From CAWKKW01 sp963850345 (GTDB lineage: Bacteria; Acidobacteriota; Terriglobia; Terriglobales; Acidobacteriaceae): 64,000 bases of DNA. Position 1 is the stretch's first letter, and each line of letters begins with the position of its first letter. A program made the position numbers and the translations under genes. Shown here in pieces: positions 25,962-35,132 of this stretch. The stretch spans positions 496,001 through 560,000 of the forward strand of contig CAWKKW010000005.1 in assembly GCA_963850345.1 (NCBI GenBank), in the 5' to 3' direction. The notes below the pieces were generated by a model, which was not told the origin of the DNA, searched no databases, and saw nothing but the letters and a program-made list of their open reading frames with translations.

Positions 25962-27443
25962 TCAGGCGCCGGTAGCAGCCGCCATGATCATCTCCTGAGT
26001 GCAGGCCGCGGGCAATGTCGCGGTGAGTCTTCCTTCTTTCAGCACCAGGATGCGGTCGCAACAATGAAGCAGTTCGGGCAATTCGGAACTGACCAGGATC
26101 ACGCCTTTCCCGTTCGCCGCCAGGTCGTCGATGATCTGATAGATATCCTGCTTTGCGGCTACGTCAATTCCGCGAGCGGGGTCATCGAGAAACAGTACCT
26201 GAGGATTGAGCATGAGCCAACGCGCCAGGAGCGCCTTCTGTTGATTGCCGCCGCTGAGGCTGGAGACGGGGTCGGACAAGGCGTTGAACTTGAGAGCCAA
26301 CTTCGACTGAATGGGGTGGAGTTCTCTGGCCTCCATCTTTTCGTCGATGAAGCCCAGGCGTTGCAGGCGGGGCAGCACCGCCATGGTTCCGTTTTCGAGT
26401 ACGCTCATCTGCATCATGAGCCCTTCGAGCTTTCGATCTTCGGGAACCAGACCGATGCCCCGGTTTATGGCCTGCGTCGCAGAGGTCGGGCGAAAGAATT
26501 CGCCGTCGAGCCGGATCGTTCCCTGCTGGATCGCTTCGAGGCCGAAGAGAGCGGCGCCCAACTCACTGCGTCCGGCACCCACCAGGCCGGCTACTCCTAA
26601 GACCTCGCCTCGATGGAGTTCGAACGAGACATCGCGCAGCTTATGAGTCGTAAGTCGATCGACACTTAAGAGAACGGCATCGGACGGCTGGCGTTGCAAT
26701 CGGGATGTATGCGCCAGTTCGCGGCCGACCATCATCTCAATCACTTCTTCCATATTGGTTTCAGAGATATCTCGTGTGCCGATGGTCTCGCCATCGCGAA
26801 GCACGGTGATGCGATCGCAGATGCGAAAAATCTCGTCCATCTTGTGAGAGACGTAGACAATGGCGACGCCGGTGCTTTTGAGCGTCTCAATCAAGGTGAA
26901 GAGTCTCTCGACCGCATCGCCCATGAGCGAACTGGTGGGCTCATCCATGATGAGGATGCGGGCTTCAAGGCTAAGGGCGCGGGCGATCGCGACTAACTGC
27001 ATTTCGCCCATGGAGAGCGAGGAGACGACGCGGTCCACATCCAGATGTCCCAGACCAACCTGCTGAAGGTATGGATGGCAGAAGGCTTTCATCCTGGCGC
27101 GACTCACGAGCGCACCTTCACGGAACCTGGCGTTTCGAATCACGATGTTTTCAGCGACGGTCTGATGCTGGAAGAGGTCCAGCTCCTGATAGATGATCGC
27201 GATGCCGAGCCTCTGGGCTTCGAGCGGTGTTCGGATCTCTGCCGGTTCGCCACTTACAGTCATCTGAACACTATCCGGCCGCGTGGAGCCTGCGATGATG
27301 CGTGCCAACGTACTTTTGCCGGCGCCGTTTTCACCCATGAGCGCGTGGACTTCTCCGGCCCGCAGGTCGAAGCTTGCATGCTTGAGGGCATGCATGTTGC
27401 CGTAGCGTTTGTTGGCGTTCTCGATGCGCAACACGTCTTGCAT
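25962..27443 (-). CDS. Sugar ABC transporter, double ATPase (RbsA/RhaT type)
   Basis: A 493-residue protein with two fused nucleotide-binding domains, the arrangement of ribose/rhamnose/galactose (CUT2) importers. Domain 1: Walker A GENGAGKST, signature LSMGEMQ, Walker B ARILIMDEPTSSL. Domain 2: degenerate Walker A GLVGAGRSE, signature LSGGNQQK, Walker B VLFLDDPARGID, where the usual catalytic Glu is Asp. The ATG has GAGGAGA seven bases upstream; an earlier in-frame start lacks it. The matching permease and binding protein lie 3 kb away on the plus strand, so the three parts need separate promoters. Linked kinase and aldolase suggest L-rhamnose or a related 6-deoxysugar. Confidence 0.92.
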   Translation of the reverse strand: MQDVLRIENANKRYGNMHALKHASFDLRAGEVHALMGENGAGKSTLARIIAGSTRPDSVQMTVSGEPAEIRTPLEAQRLGIAIIYQELDLFQHQTVAENIVIRNARFREGALVSRARMKAFCHPYLQQVGLGHLDVDRVVSSLSMGEMQLVAIARALSLEARILIMDEPTSSLMGDAVERLFTLIETLKSTGVAIVYVSHKMDEIFRICDRITVLRDGETIGTRDISETNMEEVIEMMVGRELAHTSRLQRQPSDAVLLSVDRLTTHKLRDVSFELHRGEVLGVAGLVGAGRSELGAALFGLEAIQQGTIRLDGEFFRPTSATQAINRGIGLVPEDRKLEGLMMQMSVLENGTMAVLPRLQRLGFIDEKMEARELHPIQSKLALKFNALSDPVSSLSGGNQQKALLARWLMLNPQVLFLDDPARGIDVAAKQDIYQIIDDLAANGKGVILVSSELPELLHCCDRILVLKEGRLTATLPAACTQEMIMAAATGA

Positions 27444-27678
27444 GGATCGTCTCCTCAGCCGTGGCAAGCGATGTGGGGAAAGGCCGAAATCTGTTTTAGG
27501 CGTCTCCGAAGTTAATATAGCGGCTCATACACTCCTGCACCATCTTCTGTATCGTTGGCGAGTGAGCAGGGCAATCAGGGTCTCGGCAGAGTCGGCAACC
27601 TATGCAGTCGGTCCGTTGACAGTTAACCATCCATGGCTGCGAGATCGGTGTTGGGATGGTCGTGTGAGCGGCCTCGAC

Positions 27679-28761
27679 TCACTGCTGCATTGGTGGGTGA
27701 AGATTTGTGGGCGGCGGCGAAAGGATGGCGGGTTGGGGCGGATTCGTGTCAGGCCCACTCTCCGTGTAATACACAATATTCGCTGCCGTGTTGATCGTCG
27801 GTGGCGTTCCTTCACCCTTTTGTCCGTTGGCCCAGGTGAAGCTCAGTGAAGATTGGAAGATGACCGGGAAATCATGAAAATACCGGTACATCGAAGTGTA
27901 GAAGACGCCATTGCTCCCTAATCCGAGCCTTGCCACTCCGAACTCATCTGTGTGAACAAGCAGTTCGACGAAGTAGTACTGGCCGCCGAAGAAGTCTTCA
28001 GTTCCACCATAGGTGTATGGCACGCTGTCGATATCCAGCCTTGGATTCGCTTCCAGCCACTGCGGCGATGCTTCCAGACCAGACGCCAGTAGAAAGATGC
28101 TTTCCAGCTGCCCCGGCCCAACAACGGACGGCAGGAAGTTTATACGCTCGAACTGCCCTAGCCTGGTCATCGGATACGTATACATGTGGAAGTAGGTTTG
28201 CGTCCGCGGGTGTAACCCGAGTGGAGGCTTACCCGAGTAGTAGTCCACCTGTGTGTACAGCGAAGCGGTGGTTTGCGAGGCGTTGGTATAGGTGATTGAG
28301 ATGGAGCGGTAATACGGGATGTAGATCTTGCGGTAAGCCCCCATCCCATTCACCGGGTTCCCATTGATCTGCGAGTACGTGTTGGCAAGGTTCTTCGTAG
28401 CGAACAAATTTCCAGCTGCCAGCCCACCATCTGACTGCCATTGGTTCAGGAAGAACACACCGGTGGTCGCCGAATAGCTGACTCCGTCCACGTCGATGGT
28501 GATACGTGAGTTCTCTTGCGCGAGTGCATCGCCAATTGCGGCAAATTGGACTCGCTCGACACTCCCTGCACCGTTCGCAGAAAACAAAGTAAAGGTCGCT
28601 CCGGGCGCCACCGGCGTCGCTTCCGCATTCGTCGCGACTCGCAACGTTCGGTTCTCCCTGGGGGGTTCAGCTTGAGAGACTGCGCTGTTTATCGACTGCG
28701 CGCTCGCTTGGCTGAGCAGGAGAGCAAGTCCGAAACCGAATATTCGGCAGTTAAATCTCAC
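27679..28761 (-). CDS. Secreted DUF2961 / GH172-like protein
   Basis: A 360-residue protein with signal peptide (RFNCRIFGFGLALLLSQASAQ). The stretch TYGGTEDFFGGQYYF matches the G-x-E-D-(Y/F)-F-G core of the DUF2961 family, some of which (GH172) act on fructofuranosides or arabinofuranosides. Other matches are beta-rich (RKIYIPYYRSISITYTNAS, YTQVDYYSGKPP). The C-terminus is a Pro-rich tail (PPQPAILSPPPTNLHPP). The GTG start is chosen because AGGAGG lies nine bases upstream; an ATG 11 codons earlier has no such site. Likely a periplasmic or surface enzyme of the sugar island; activity not shown by sequence alone. Confidence 0.75.
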   Translation of the reverse strand: MRFNCRIFGFGLALLLSQASAQSINSAVSQAEPPRENRTLRVATNAEATPVAPGATFTLFSANGAGSVERVQFAAIGDALAQENSRITIDVDGVSYSATTGVFFLNQWQSDGGLAAGNLFATKNLANTYSQINGNPVNGMGAYRKIYIPYYRSISITYTNASQTTASLYTQVDYYSGKPPLGLHPRTQTYFHMYTYPMTRLGQFERINFLPSVVGPGQLESIFLLASGLEASPQWLEANPRLDIDSVPYTYGGTEDFFGGQYYFVELLVHTDEFGVARLGLGSNGVFYTSMYRYFHDFPVIFQSSLSFTWANGQKGEGTPPTINTAANIVYYTESGPDTNPPQPAILSPPPTNLHPPMQQ

Positions 28762-28952
28762 GACGTAAACCCTCCTGGCCGCCAAGGCACTCATTCCGAG
28801 TCACGCAACATTGCCCCTTCTGTCGAGCCTGCAAACGAGTCGTGTCAGCGAAACGCTGGACATGAGTCTGGCCGGTGCACTACATTCGTTGAATCGTTTA
28901 TATCATGACGATGCATAATGCTTCACGAGATGCCACAATAGTCCTGACCGTT

Positions 28953-29747
28953 ATGAGGAGCGTTCCCGTATGCAACTCGGGCCACGTCCATCCCATTCGT
29001 GGCCTCGCCGCCCTGATCTTACTCAGCGGGTGCTTTGCAGAGACGCGCGCGCAGTCACAAACCGCGGCCCTCTCAGCGTCGACTCCGCGGTGGGTAACGG
29101 TTGCAGACGGGAAACATAGTGTCGAGTTGCGGCCTTTTGTGGAGGTGGAGGAGCCTCTCCACGAGGGATGGGAAGTCATTCACCACCCGGCAAAGCCCGT
29201 GCGCGGACTGCCACCATCCGTGTCTGTCATTGCGGGGAATGCATTTGGGCAGGAGCCCGCCACCGACAGCCTTCCCGATCAGCCATCCGTGACCGGATTT
29301 CACGGTCACCGTTACGTGAGCTCCTACCGGCCCAGTGTTGGCACCTTTACCGGCGAGTTGAAGTCATCTGTATTCGTCATTCGTGGGAATGTCATCGATT
29401 TTCTGATCGGCGGAGGCAAGTACAAAAATCGTACTTGTCTCAGCTTGTATGTCGAACGAAACGGCACCTTCCAACAAGTGCGCTCTTCCACGGGGAACAA
29501 CAATCTCAAGTTGGATAGGGAATATTGGGATGTTTCCGAATTCAAGGGCTTCACCGCGTATCTCGAGATACGGGACCACGCTCCCATCGAGCCCCTGATG
29601 TACGGTGGAACCGTAAACGCGGACGAAAAGTTCGGCTTCATTCTTGTGGATAATATCCGGCAGCTCGATGCAAGCGGCAACCGCGTCTCTGCGGCAGAAG
29701 ATAACGAACATAACTTCGACTTCGAGCGAGTTAAGGATAGACGTTAA
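28953..29747 (+). CDS. Lipoprotein with GH32-associated beta-sandwich domain
   Basis: A ~264-residue lipoprotein (lipobox LLSGC at residues 24-27). The C-terminal half resembles the beta-sandwich that accompanies GH32 levanase/fructosidase-like proteins: SVFVIRGNVIDFLIGGGKY, LSLYVERNGTFQQVRSSTGNN, YWDVSEFKGFTAYLEIRD. No catalytic GH32 motif follows; the frame stops after NFDFERVKDRR, where longer relatives usually continue. The next 670 bases hold protein-like sequence broken by frameshifts, so this may be the intact front part of a decayed larger gene. Start is uncertain: another ATG lies 16 codons upstream and neither has a clear ribosome site. Confidence 0.55.
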   Translation: MRSVPVCNSGHVHPIRGLAALILLSGCFAETRAQSQTAALSASTPRWVTVADGKHSVELRPFVEVEEPLHEGWEVIHHPAKPVRGLPPSVSVIAGNAFGQEPATDSLPDQPSVTGFHGHRYVSSYRPSVGTFTGELKSSVFVIRGNVIDFLIGGGKYKNRTCLSLYVERNGTFQQVRSSTGNNNLKLDREYWDVSEFKGFTAYLEIRDHAPIEPLMYGGTVNADEKFGFILVDNIRQLDASGNRVSAAEDNEHNFDFERVKDRR

Positions 29748-29767
29748 AGGTTAGTGCGACGCATATT

Positions 29768-30415
29768 GTGTCTAAGAGAGATCGCGCGCATGAATTTGTG
29801 GAGACGTTCTCAGTTGCGGACGCAGGTCAATTCCACTGGTCAATGCACCGCGTCGTTTTAAATCCTTCGCTCGACAAGCTCATGTAAGTTGGACGTATGT
29901 AGGACCCGAACTCCAGCGAGCCAAGTTCGGCATGGTGACCATGCTGCCCGTGGCACCAAAGGACTGCCAGTACTATCTGTTTCCTGATTTGCTGTACAAC
30001 GGAAATCGAATCGGCCGCGCGGCCCACTACTTCGGTGAAGACTTTCCCGAAGATGCCGTCACGATTCCTGCCGGTTACTCGGTTGAGGACGCTGACCAGG
30101 TCTACGGTGAGTGGGTATCTCCGCAACGCGGTGGCCCCTATCCTCAGGTGAGTGTGCGGCTCCAGAATAATTCGTCGAGCGATCGCGTCGAGGCGACTTA
30201 CTTGATGCCGCCCTCGCTGCAGTTTGGACAAGACTTGGGTCTGGATCTCGAGGAGCAGTTTACCGTCCAGAATGGATTATCCCGGCGCAACCGTTCGTAT
30301 CAACGGGCGGCTTTACAGCCAAAAGGACATAGAGCAGGGGATTCCCTTAACGTTCGGTCCTGGAGAGCAGAGGCAAGTATCTATAATGCTGGACCCGGAA
30401 CCGGCCGCACAATAA
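29768..30415 (+). pseudogene. Frameshifted remnant of a carbohydrate-linked protein gene
   Basis: Three pieces in two reading frames look like one protein. Piece 1 (29768-29887) reads SKRDRAHEFVETFSVADAG and GQFHWSMHRVVLNPSLDKLM then stops. Piece 2 (about 29881 to 30275, another frame) reads HVSWTYVGPELQRAKFGM, LYNGNRIGRAAHYFGEDFP and SVRLQNNSSSDRVEATYLMPP. Piece 3 (about 30275-30415, first frame again) reads YPGATVRINGRLYSQKD and LTFGPGEQRQVSIMLDPEP then a normal stop. Piece 2 has no plausible start codon near its beginning. The last piece is a beta-sandwich type end. I do not recognise the family. Two frameshifts in 650 bases point to decay, or to sequencing errors in the assembly. Confidence 0.5.
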
Positions 30416-30573
30416 GCGACCATGACTAAGCGTTGTCGTTCTCATGATGCGAGACAAAACGCCGTCACCTGCCCGATGATACGAGGGGATCTGATGACGA
30501 TCGAGCTAGTTCTGCTAACGAGCATGTCTCCTCGCAATAGAGCTGCTCATCCATTCTTCAGGACCACTCTCTG

Positions 30574-30629
30574 TATAATTTTTGACTGTACGCGGGCATC
30601 GTCCAGGTTCTCATCAGGAGTCCACCAGA
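30574..30629 (+). promoter_or_regulatory. TATAAT box and ribosome site for the permease gene
   Basis: TATAAT at 30574-30579 is preceded by TG and lies 51 bases before the chosen TTG start; no good -35 is seen, so it may be an extended -10 or need an activator. AGGAG at 30616-30620 is nine bases before TTG 30630, which decides that start over a TTG at 30582 that has none. Confidence 0.45.
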
Positions 30630-31643
30630 TTGGCAATTCGTAGCGAGTTCCTTTTTCAGCGACTCCGTCCGCGCGGCCACGGTTTCAGTGTCGAGGCAAA
30701 AAGCTTAGTTGCCTTGCTCGGCATCGTGGTGCTTGCCGGCGTTACCAGCCCAACCACATTCAGCGGATCAAATATCTTTTTCCAGCTGGGTAATCTCACT
30801 GACATCCTGCGCCAGATTTCTATCATTGGCATTATTGCGTTATCGATGACATTCGTCATCCTTACTGCCGGCATTGACCTGAGTGTTGGCAGTCTGCTGG
30901 CATTTTCCAGTTCGGCGACTGCCGCCTGCCTGACTCGTCATTGGCTTGGCACATCGCTCGCCGTGCACTTGCTGCTGGCGATCACCAGCGCAGTCGGTCT
31001 GACGACGTTGCTCGGAGCGGCGAACGGATTCGTGGTCGCCAGGCTTCGCGTGCAGCCTTTCATCGTGACACTTGCATCGATGATCGGCGTGAGAGGGCTG
31101 GCGAAGTGGGCGACGAAGAATGAGAACATCGACTTCGGATTTGGAACCGATGCTGCCTCAAGATTTGCGGCCATCTTTCGGATGAAGTCGGTGGTGATCG
31201 GGTCGTATGTCTTGCTTGCGGCCGTATTCAGCGTTGTGCTCACACGGACTATCTTCGGACGATATGTTCGCGCCATAGGCGATAACGAAAAAGCCGCCCT
31301 CTATACCGGCCTTCCTCTACTTTCGACCAAGGTGTGGGTCTACACATTATCAGGATTACTCTCAGGGTTCGCAGGCGTGCTCTATGCCGCGGCCAATCAC
31401 CAGGGAAATCCGAATGCGGGCAATGCATACGAGTTAGACGCGATCGCTGCCGTGGTGATTGGGGGTACGCGGCTCTCCGGAGGCAAGGGGTCAATCGTCG
31501 GAACCATTCTCGGCACGTTAATCATGGGAGTGCTGACCAACATGTTGCGCCTGAATAATGTGGACAGTAACGCGGAGATGATGATTAAGGCCGTGATCAT
31601 CGTGCTCGCCGTTGTTATCCAGAGGGAAAGAAGGCTGGCGTGA
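30630..31643 (+). CDS. Sugar ABC transporter permease (RbsC type)
   Basis: A 337-residue inner-membrane permease with about 8-10 membrane helices. Family blocks are ILRQISIIGIIALSMTFVILTAGIDLSVGS (the RbsC signature with AGIDLSVGS), NGFVVARLRVQPFIVTLA, GRYVRAIGDNEKAALYTGL (cytoplasmic coupling loop) and IAAVVIGGTRLSGGKGSIVGT. Starts at TTG with AGGAG nine bases upstream. It overlaps the binding-protein gene by four bases (GTGA). It should pair with the double ATPase on the opposite strand at 26-27 kb. Confidence 0.9.
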   Translation: MAIRSEFLFQRLRPRGHGFSVEAKSLVALLGIVVLAGVTSPTTFSGSNIFFQLGNLTDILRQISIIGIIALSMTFVILTAGIDLSVGSLLAFSSSATAACLTRHWLGTSLAVHLLLAITSAVGLTTLLGAANGFVVARLRVQPFIVTLASMIGVRGLAKWATKNENIDFGFGTDAASRFAAIFRMKSVVIGSYVLLAAVFSVVLTRTIFGRYVRAIGDNEKAALYTGLPLLSTKVWVYTLSGLLSGFAGVLYAAANHQGNPNAGNAYELDAIAAVVIGGTRLSGGKGSIVGTILGTLIMGVLTNMLRLNNVDSNAEMMIKAVIIVLAVVIQRERRLA

Positions 31644-32614
31644 CCATCAATCGCAGGAAGTTTGTCTCGAGCCTGTTTTGCTCTCTGCTGGTGTCGACGG
31701 GTTGCCGGTCAAGACATGTAAGTGGAAGAAAGGTGATTGCGTTCAGTAACGCCAACAACGCTGAACCTTACCGTGCTGCACAGAAGACGGTGATGGAACA
31801 TCTGGTGGCGCGGCAACACGGCCTGGAACTGGTGGTGTCTGACGCTCAGCAAGACAACGACAAGCAGATCGCGCAGGTCGAGACCTTCGTTCGGGAGAGA
31901 CCGGATGTGCTGATTGTCGCGCCCAATGAGAGGTCGGCACTTACCGACGTGATGGGCGAAGCGATGGAAGCAGGAATTCCAGTGATATGCCTTGAACGAG
32001 ATATTCTGCAGCCGAACTACACGACTTACGTTCGCGCGGACAACGAGCAGATCGGCAAGATGGCTGGCGAATTCATTGTGAAAAGCTTGACCAGGAAGCT
32101 AGGGTCGCCCAAGGGCAACGTAGTGTTTATGAGAGGCCTGCTCGGCGTTGAGGGTGAGATCCATCGTGACTCCGGCGCGCGCAAGGTTATCGCGCAGTAT
32201 CCCGGTATCAAAGTCGTCGCTGATCCTGTGGCGAATTGGAACCAGTCGGAAGCCAAGGACAGAATGACCGAAGTGCTTCGCGTGCAGCCACAACTCGACC
32301 TTGTCTACGGTCACAATGATCCTATGGCGGTAGGCGCCTACCTTGCGGCAAAAGAGCTGGGACGAGAAAGCGAGATGGCCTTCGTGGGAGTGGATGGGCT
32401 TGGAGGTCCATCCGGCGGCATCAAGAAAGTCATGGATGGGATACTGCAGGCAACGTTTGTATATCCGCTCTGCGTGGATAAGGCGATTGAAGTGGCGGTG
32501 CAGATACTTTCGAAGCCTGGGTTCAAGCCGGACAAGGTCTATACCATGCCTTCCACCATGGTGACGCCGGAAAATGCCTCCCAGTTATACGCTGCATCTG
32601 CAGATGCCAGTTAG
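31640..32614 (+). CDS. Sugar ABC transporter substrate-binding lipoprotein (RbsB type)
   Basis: A 324-residue periplasmic binding protein (Peripla_BP_4). The N-terminus TINRRKFVSSLFCSLLVSTGC has a lipobox (STGC, Cys22), so it is tethered to the membrane. Typical blocks are DNDKQIAQVETFVRERPDVLIVAPNE, YVRADNEQIGKMAGEF, VYGHNDPMAVGAYLAAKE and FVGVDGLGGPSGGIK (hinge and sugar pocket). Starts at GTG overlapping the permease stop. The ligand is not readable from sequence; linked rhamnulokinase suggests L-rhamnose or a similar sugar. Convergent with the kinase gene, 70 bases apart. Confidence 0.9.
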   Translation: MTINRRKFVSSLFCSLLVSTGCRSRHVSGRKVIAFSNANNAEPYRAAQKTVMEHLVARQHGLELVVSDAQQDNDKQIAQVETFVRERPDVLIVAPNERSALTDVMGEAMEAGIPVICLERDILQPNYTTYVRADNEQIGKMAGEFIVKSLTRKLGSPKGNVVFMRGLLGVEGEIHRDSGARKVIAQYPGIKVVADPVANWNQSEAKDRMTEVLRVQPQLDLVYGHNDPMAVGAYLAAKELGRESEMAFVGVDGLGGPSGGIKKVMDGILQATFVYPLCVDKAIEVAVQILSKPGFKPDKVYTMPSTMVTPENASQLYAASADAS

Positions 32615-32684
32615 GCCGGCTGACTTAGTCGATTGAGTTTCATCGCTCAGCACCACCCATACCATTGCGCTCGCAGGGAGTCCG

Positions 32685-34163
32685 TCAGTTTGCTTCGAGG
32701 CTGCGAAACAGCCCATACATCTCGTCCCAGCGGTCGCTCGGCCGAGGGTTGTACACCTTGCGATCCACAGAGGCGACGATGGCTTCCCGACCGCTTTCCA
32801 CATCCGCAATTTCTCCGATCGCCACTGCCTGAAGCATCGCGTTTCCCAGCGCGGACGCTTCAACCGGTCCGGCGATAACGGTACGATTGCAAGCGTCGGC
32901 GATCATCTGTGAAAACAGAGCATTCCGCGAGCCTCCACCTACGAGGCGAATGGTCTTAAGCTGCCGACCGGTAATCTCCTCGAGCGCGAGGAGCGTGGAC
33001 CGGTACTTCAAACTCAGGCTTTCGAATGCCGCCCGCGCCACCTGTCCCACCGTCTCGGGAACTGGCTGTCTGGAGTCGGCGCAACACGCAGCGATCGCCT
33101 GCAACATTCTGCCGGGCGTGCTGAGGCGTGTGTCGTTCGGATCGAAAACCGAGCGCAGTGGAGCAGCCTCTGCGGCGGCCTCCACGATCTGATCCCACGT
33201 GTACTTCTGATGTTCAAGCGTCCACTGCTGCAGGCACTCCTGCAGAATCCATAATCCGGTGAGGTTCTTGAGAAGGAGCAGACCACCATCGGCGCCTCCC
33301 TCATTGGTAAACCCCAGCTCCAAGGCTCTGCGGGTGGTGTTGGGCTCCGCGATCTGCACGCCCATCAGGCTCCAGGTACCGCAGCTGATAAAGGTACTCG
33401 CGTCATCCATAGGAGCGATCGACGCGACCGCACTTGCCGTGTCGTGGCTGCCCACCGCGACGACGGGAAATGTACGGGTGAAGCCTGCGTTCAGCAACAC
33501 GTCTGGCCGGATCGCCGATAAAACCGTGCCTGGTCGTACTATCTCCGGCAGAATGCGGCCTGGCACGCCGACTCGATCCAGCATGTCATACGCCCATCCT
33601 CTGCTCGCGAGTGAATACATCTGCGTCGTCGTGGCCTGCGTGTACTCCACGTGCTTTTCTCCACCCAGAAAATAGTGGAAGAGATCCGGCATCATCAGCA
33701 GTGTATGGGCTTCGTTCAACTGGGCATCGCAGCTCGTTGCCATCGCGTAGAGCTGAAACAGTGTGTTGATCGCCATTGTCTGAACGCCCGTCTCGGCAAA
33801 GATTTCTGCCTCCGGCACCACTTCAAATAGCTTGGCTGGCATTCCGTCGGTCCGCCGATCCCGATAGTGCACCGGATTGCCAATCAGCCGTCCAGCCCGG
33901 TCGAGCAGACCGAAGTCCACTCCCCAGGCATCCACGCCAATTGCGGCCGGGGACTCGCGATACTGCGCATGGAACTTGCGCAAACAGTTCTGCACCTGCG
34001 CCCACAAGTTCAGCACATCCCAGTAGAGCGTTTGCTCCGCCGCAACTCCCCCATTCGGGAACCGGTGCAGTTCCTCAAGCGAGAATCGCTCTCCGTTCCA
34101 GTGGGCCGCCATGATCCTTGCACTTGAAGCTCCGAGATCGACGGCAACGAAGCGAGATGGCAC
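32685..34163 (-). CDS. rhaB: Rhamnulokinase-type FGGY carbohydrate kinase
   Basis: Phosphorylates L-rhamnulose to L-rhamnulose-1-phosphate. The N-terminal AVDLGASSARIM phosphate loop, GVDAWGVDFGLLD (Asp base and substrate site, as in E. coli RhaB), HYRDRRTDGM and the C-terminal RLVGGGSRNALFSQMIADA (nucleotide site) are all present; 492 residues is normal. Starts at GTG directly after the TGA of the aldolase gene, so the two are translationally coupled. L-fuculokinase is an alternative, but the AWGVDFGLLD block favours RhaB. No rhamnose isomerase is in the window. Confidence 0.88.
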   Translation of the reverse strand: MPSRFVAVDLGASSARIMAAHWNGERFSLEELHRFPNGGVAAEQTLYWDVLNLWAQVQNCLRKFHAQYRESPAAIGVDAWGVDFGLLDRAGRLIGNPVHYRDRRTDGMPAKLFEVVPEAEIFAETGVQTMAINTLFQLYAMATSCDAQLNEAHTLLMMPDLFHYFLGGEKHVEYTQATTTQMYSLASRGWAYDMLDRVGVPGRILPEIVRPGTVLSAIRPDVLLNAGFTRTFPVVAVGSHDTASAVASIAPMDDASTFISCGTWSLMGVQIAEPNTTRRALELGFTNEGGADGGLLLLKNLTGLWILQECLQQWTLEHQKYTWDQIVEAAAEAAPLRSVFDPNDTRLSTPGRMLQAIAACCADSRQPVPETVGQVARAAFESLSLKYRSTLLALEEITGRQLKTIRLVGGGSRNALFSQMIADACNRTVIAGPVEASALGNAMLQAVAIGEIADVESGREAIVASVDRKVYNPRPSDRWDEMYGLFRSLEAN

Positions 34164-35075
34164 TCAACCACGCCCTTCTATAAGGTCGGCAATTTGCGCC
34201 CTCATCGAAGATACAAGATCTTCGATCTCGCGGTTACTCCTTCGCCGCAGGGTACGCTTGCCAGTGTGGCCTTCAAACGGCGGCGGGTCAGTCAGCGGTA
34301 GCCTGGCATCCGGCAAGCCCAGTTGCCGCTTGATTGCGAGGAGATCCGAAATCTTTGCTGGCGGAATTTCGGGTAACGGACACTTTAGCTGCTGTGCAAT
34401 CGTCACCGTTTTGCAATAAGTGTCGACCACCTCGACATACCACTCCGCGTGCGTCACTGTGTCTGCCCAGCAGACGACGCCGTGATTCGATAGCAGAATG
34501 GTATTGTGCTGACGCACCACCGGGACAATGGTTTTGGCGAAGGAAAGGGTGCCCGGAGTATCGTAGGGCGTCAGTGCGACGGGTCCGACAAAGACTTCTT
34601 GCTCTGGCACGAGATTGCCTTGGGGAACGACTCCGGCCACTGCGTAAGCCGTAGCGTAGGGCGGGTGACAGTGGATGACTGCCATCGCTTCCGGGACCAG
34701 CTTATAGATTTCAAGATGCAGCAGGATCTCGCTCGTTTGCGCCCGCCGCCCGCAGATCAGATTGTTGTCGAGATCGACCAGCACGAGGTCTTCCACACAT
34801 AGATCGGCCTTACTGAGCAGCGTCGGCGTACAGAGTATGTATCTTTCGGTGAGGCGCGCAGAGATGTTGCCTCCGTTACCGTCGACGTATTGCCTCTCCC
34901 AGAGTTTTCGCCCGCTGCGGATAATCTCTTCCTTGATCCTTAGAGCAATTGTGGACTCAAACAGCGCACGAGGGTCATCCGCGGCTTCAGACATCGATTC
35001 AGCTTCAGCGAGACAATCCAGAACGGCCTGGCGAAGGAGCAAAGTGATGCGGTCTAAGTCAACCATAGTATTCAT
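34164..35075 (-). CDS. Class II aldolase (rhamnulose/fuculose-1-phosphate aldolase type)
   Basis: A ~303-residue zinc aldolase expected to split L-rhamnulose-1-phosphate (or a relative) into DHAP and L-lactaldehyde. Catalytic Glu116 is in TSEILLH; zinc ligands are His135, His137 (VIHCHPPYA) and His198 (SNHGVV), the pattern of FucA. GNGGNISARL is the phosphate/glycine-rich block. It has ~40 extra N-terminal residues and a ~50-residue basic C-terminal tail (GKRTLRRRSNRE) compared with FucA, so it belongs to the longer acidobacterial/planctomycete group. Start could be this ATG or one three codons later (35066). It lies just downstream of a well-formed promoter. Confidence 0.85.
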   Translation of the reverse strand: MNTMVDLDRITLLLRQAVLDCLAEAESMSEAADDPRALFESTIALRIKEEIIRSGRKLWERQYVDGNGGNISARLTERYILCTPTLLSKADLCVEDLVLVDLDNNLICGRRAQTSEILLHLEIYKLVPEAMAVIHCHPPYATAYAVAGVVPQGNLVPEQEVFVGPVALTPYDTPGTLSFAKTIVPVVRQHNTILLSNHGVVCWADTVTHAEWYVEVVDTYCKTVTIAQQLKCPLPEIPPAKISDLLAIKRQLGLPDARLPLTDPPPFEGHTGKRTLRRRSNREIEDLVSSMRAQIADLIEGRG

Positions 35076-35087
35076 TGAACTGTGAGC

Positions 35088-35132
35088 AATGTAAATGCAA
35101 CAACGATTCACAGTCAATCATAATGATTCACA
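35088..35132 (-). promoter_or_regulatory. Promoter and operator-like repeats of the aldolase-kinase operon
   Basis: On the minus strand TTGACT (35117-35112) and TACATT (35093-35088) are 18 bases apart, placing the transcript start only a few bases from the aldolase ATG at 35075. Two 11-base direct repeats TGTGAATCRTT (35132-35122 and 35112-35102, spaced 20) overlap the -35, with a palindrome AATCATTATGATT between them. The spacing of two helical turns suits a DeoR-family repressor, encoded next door. The rest of the gap to the DeoR gene (35133-35459) shows nothing else. Confidence 0.6.

Noticed and set aside
25659..26600. Long plus-strand open frame of 313 codons over the ABC ATPase gene
   Set aside because: It is antisense to a clear RbsA-type gene, has low-complexity Arg/Gly-rich content and no ribosome site.
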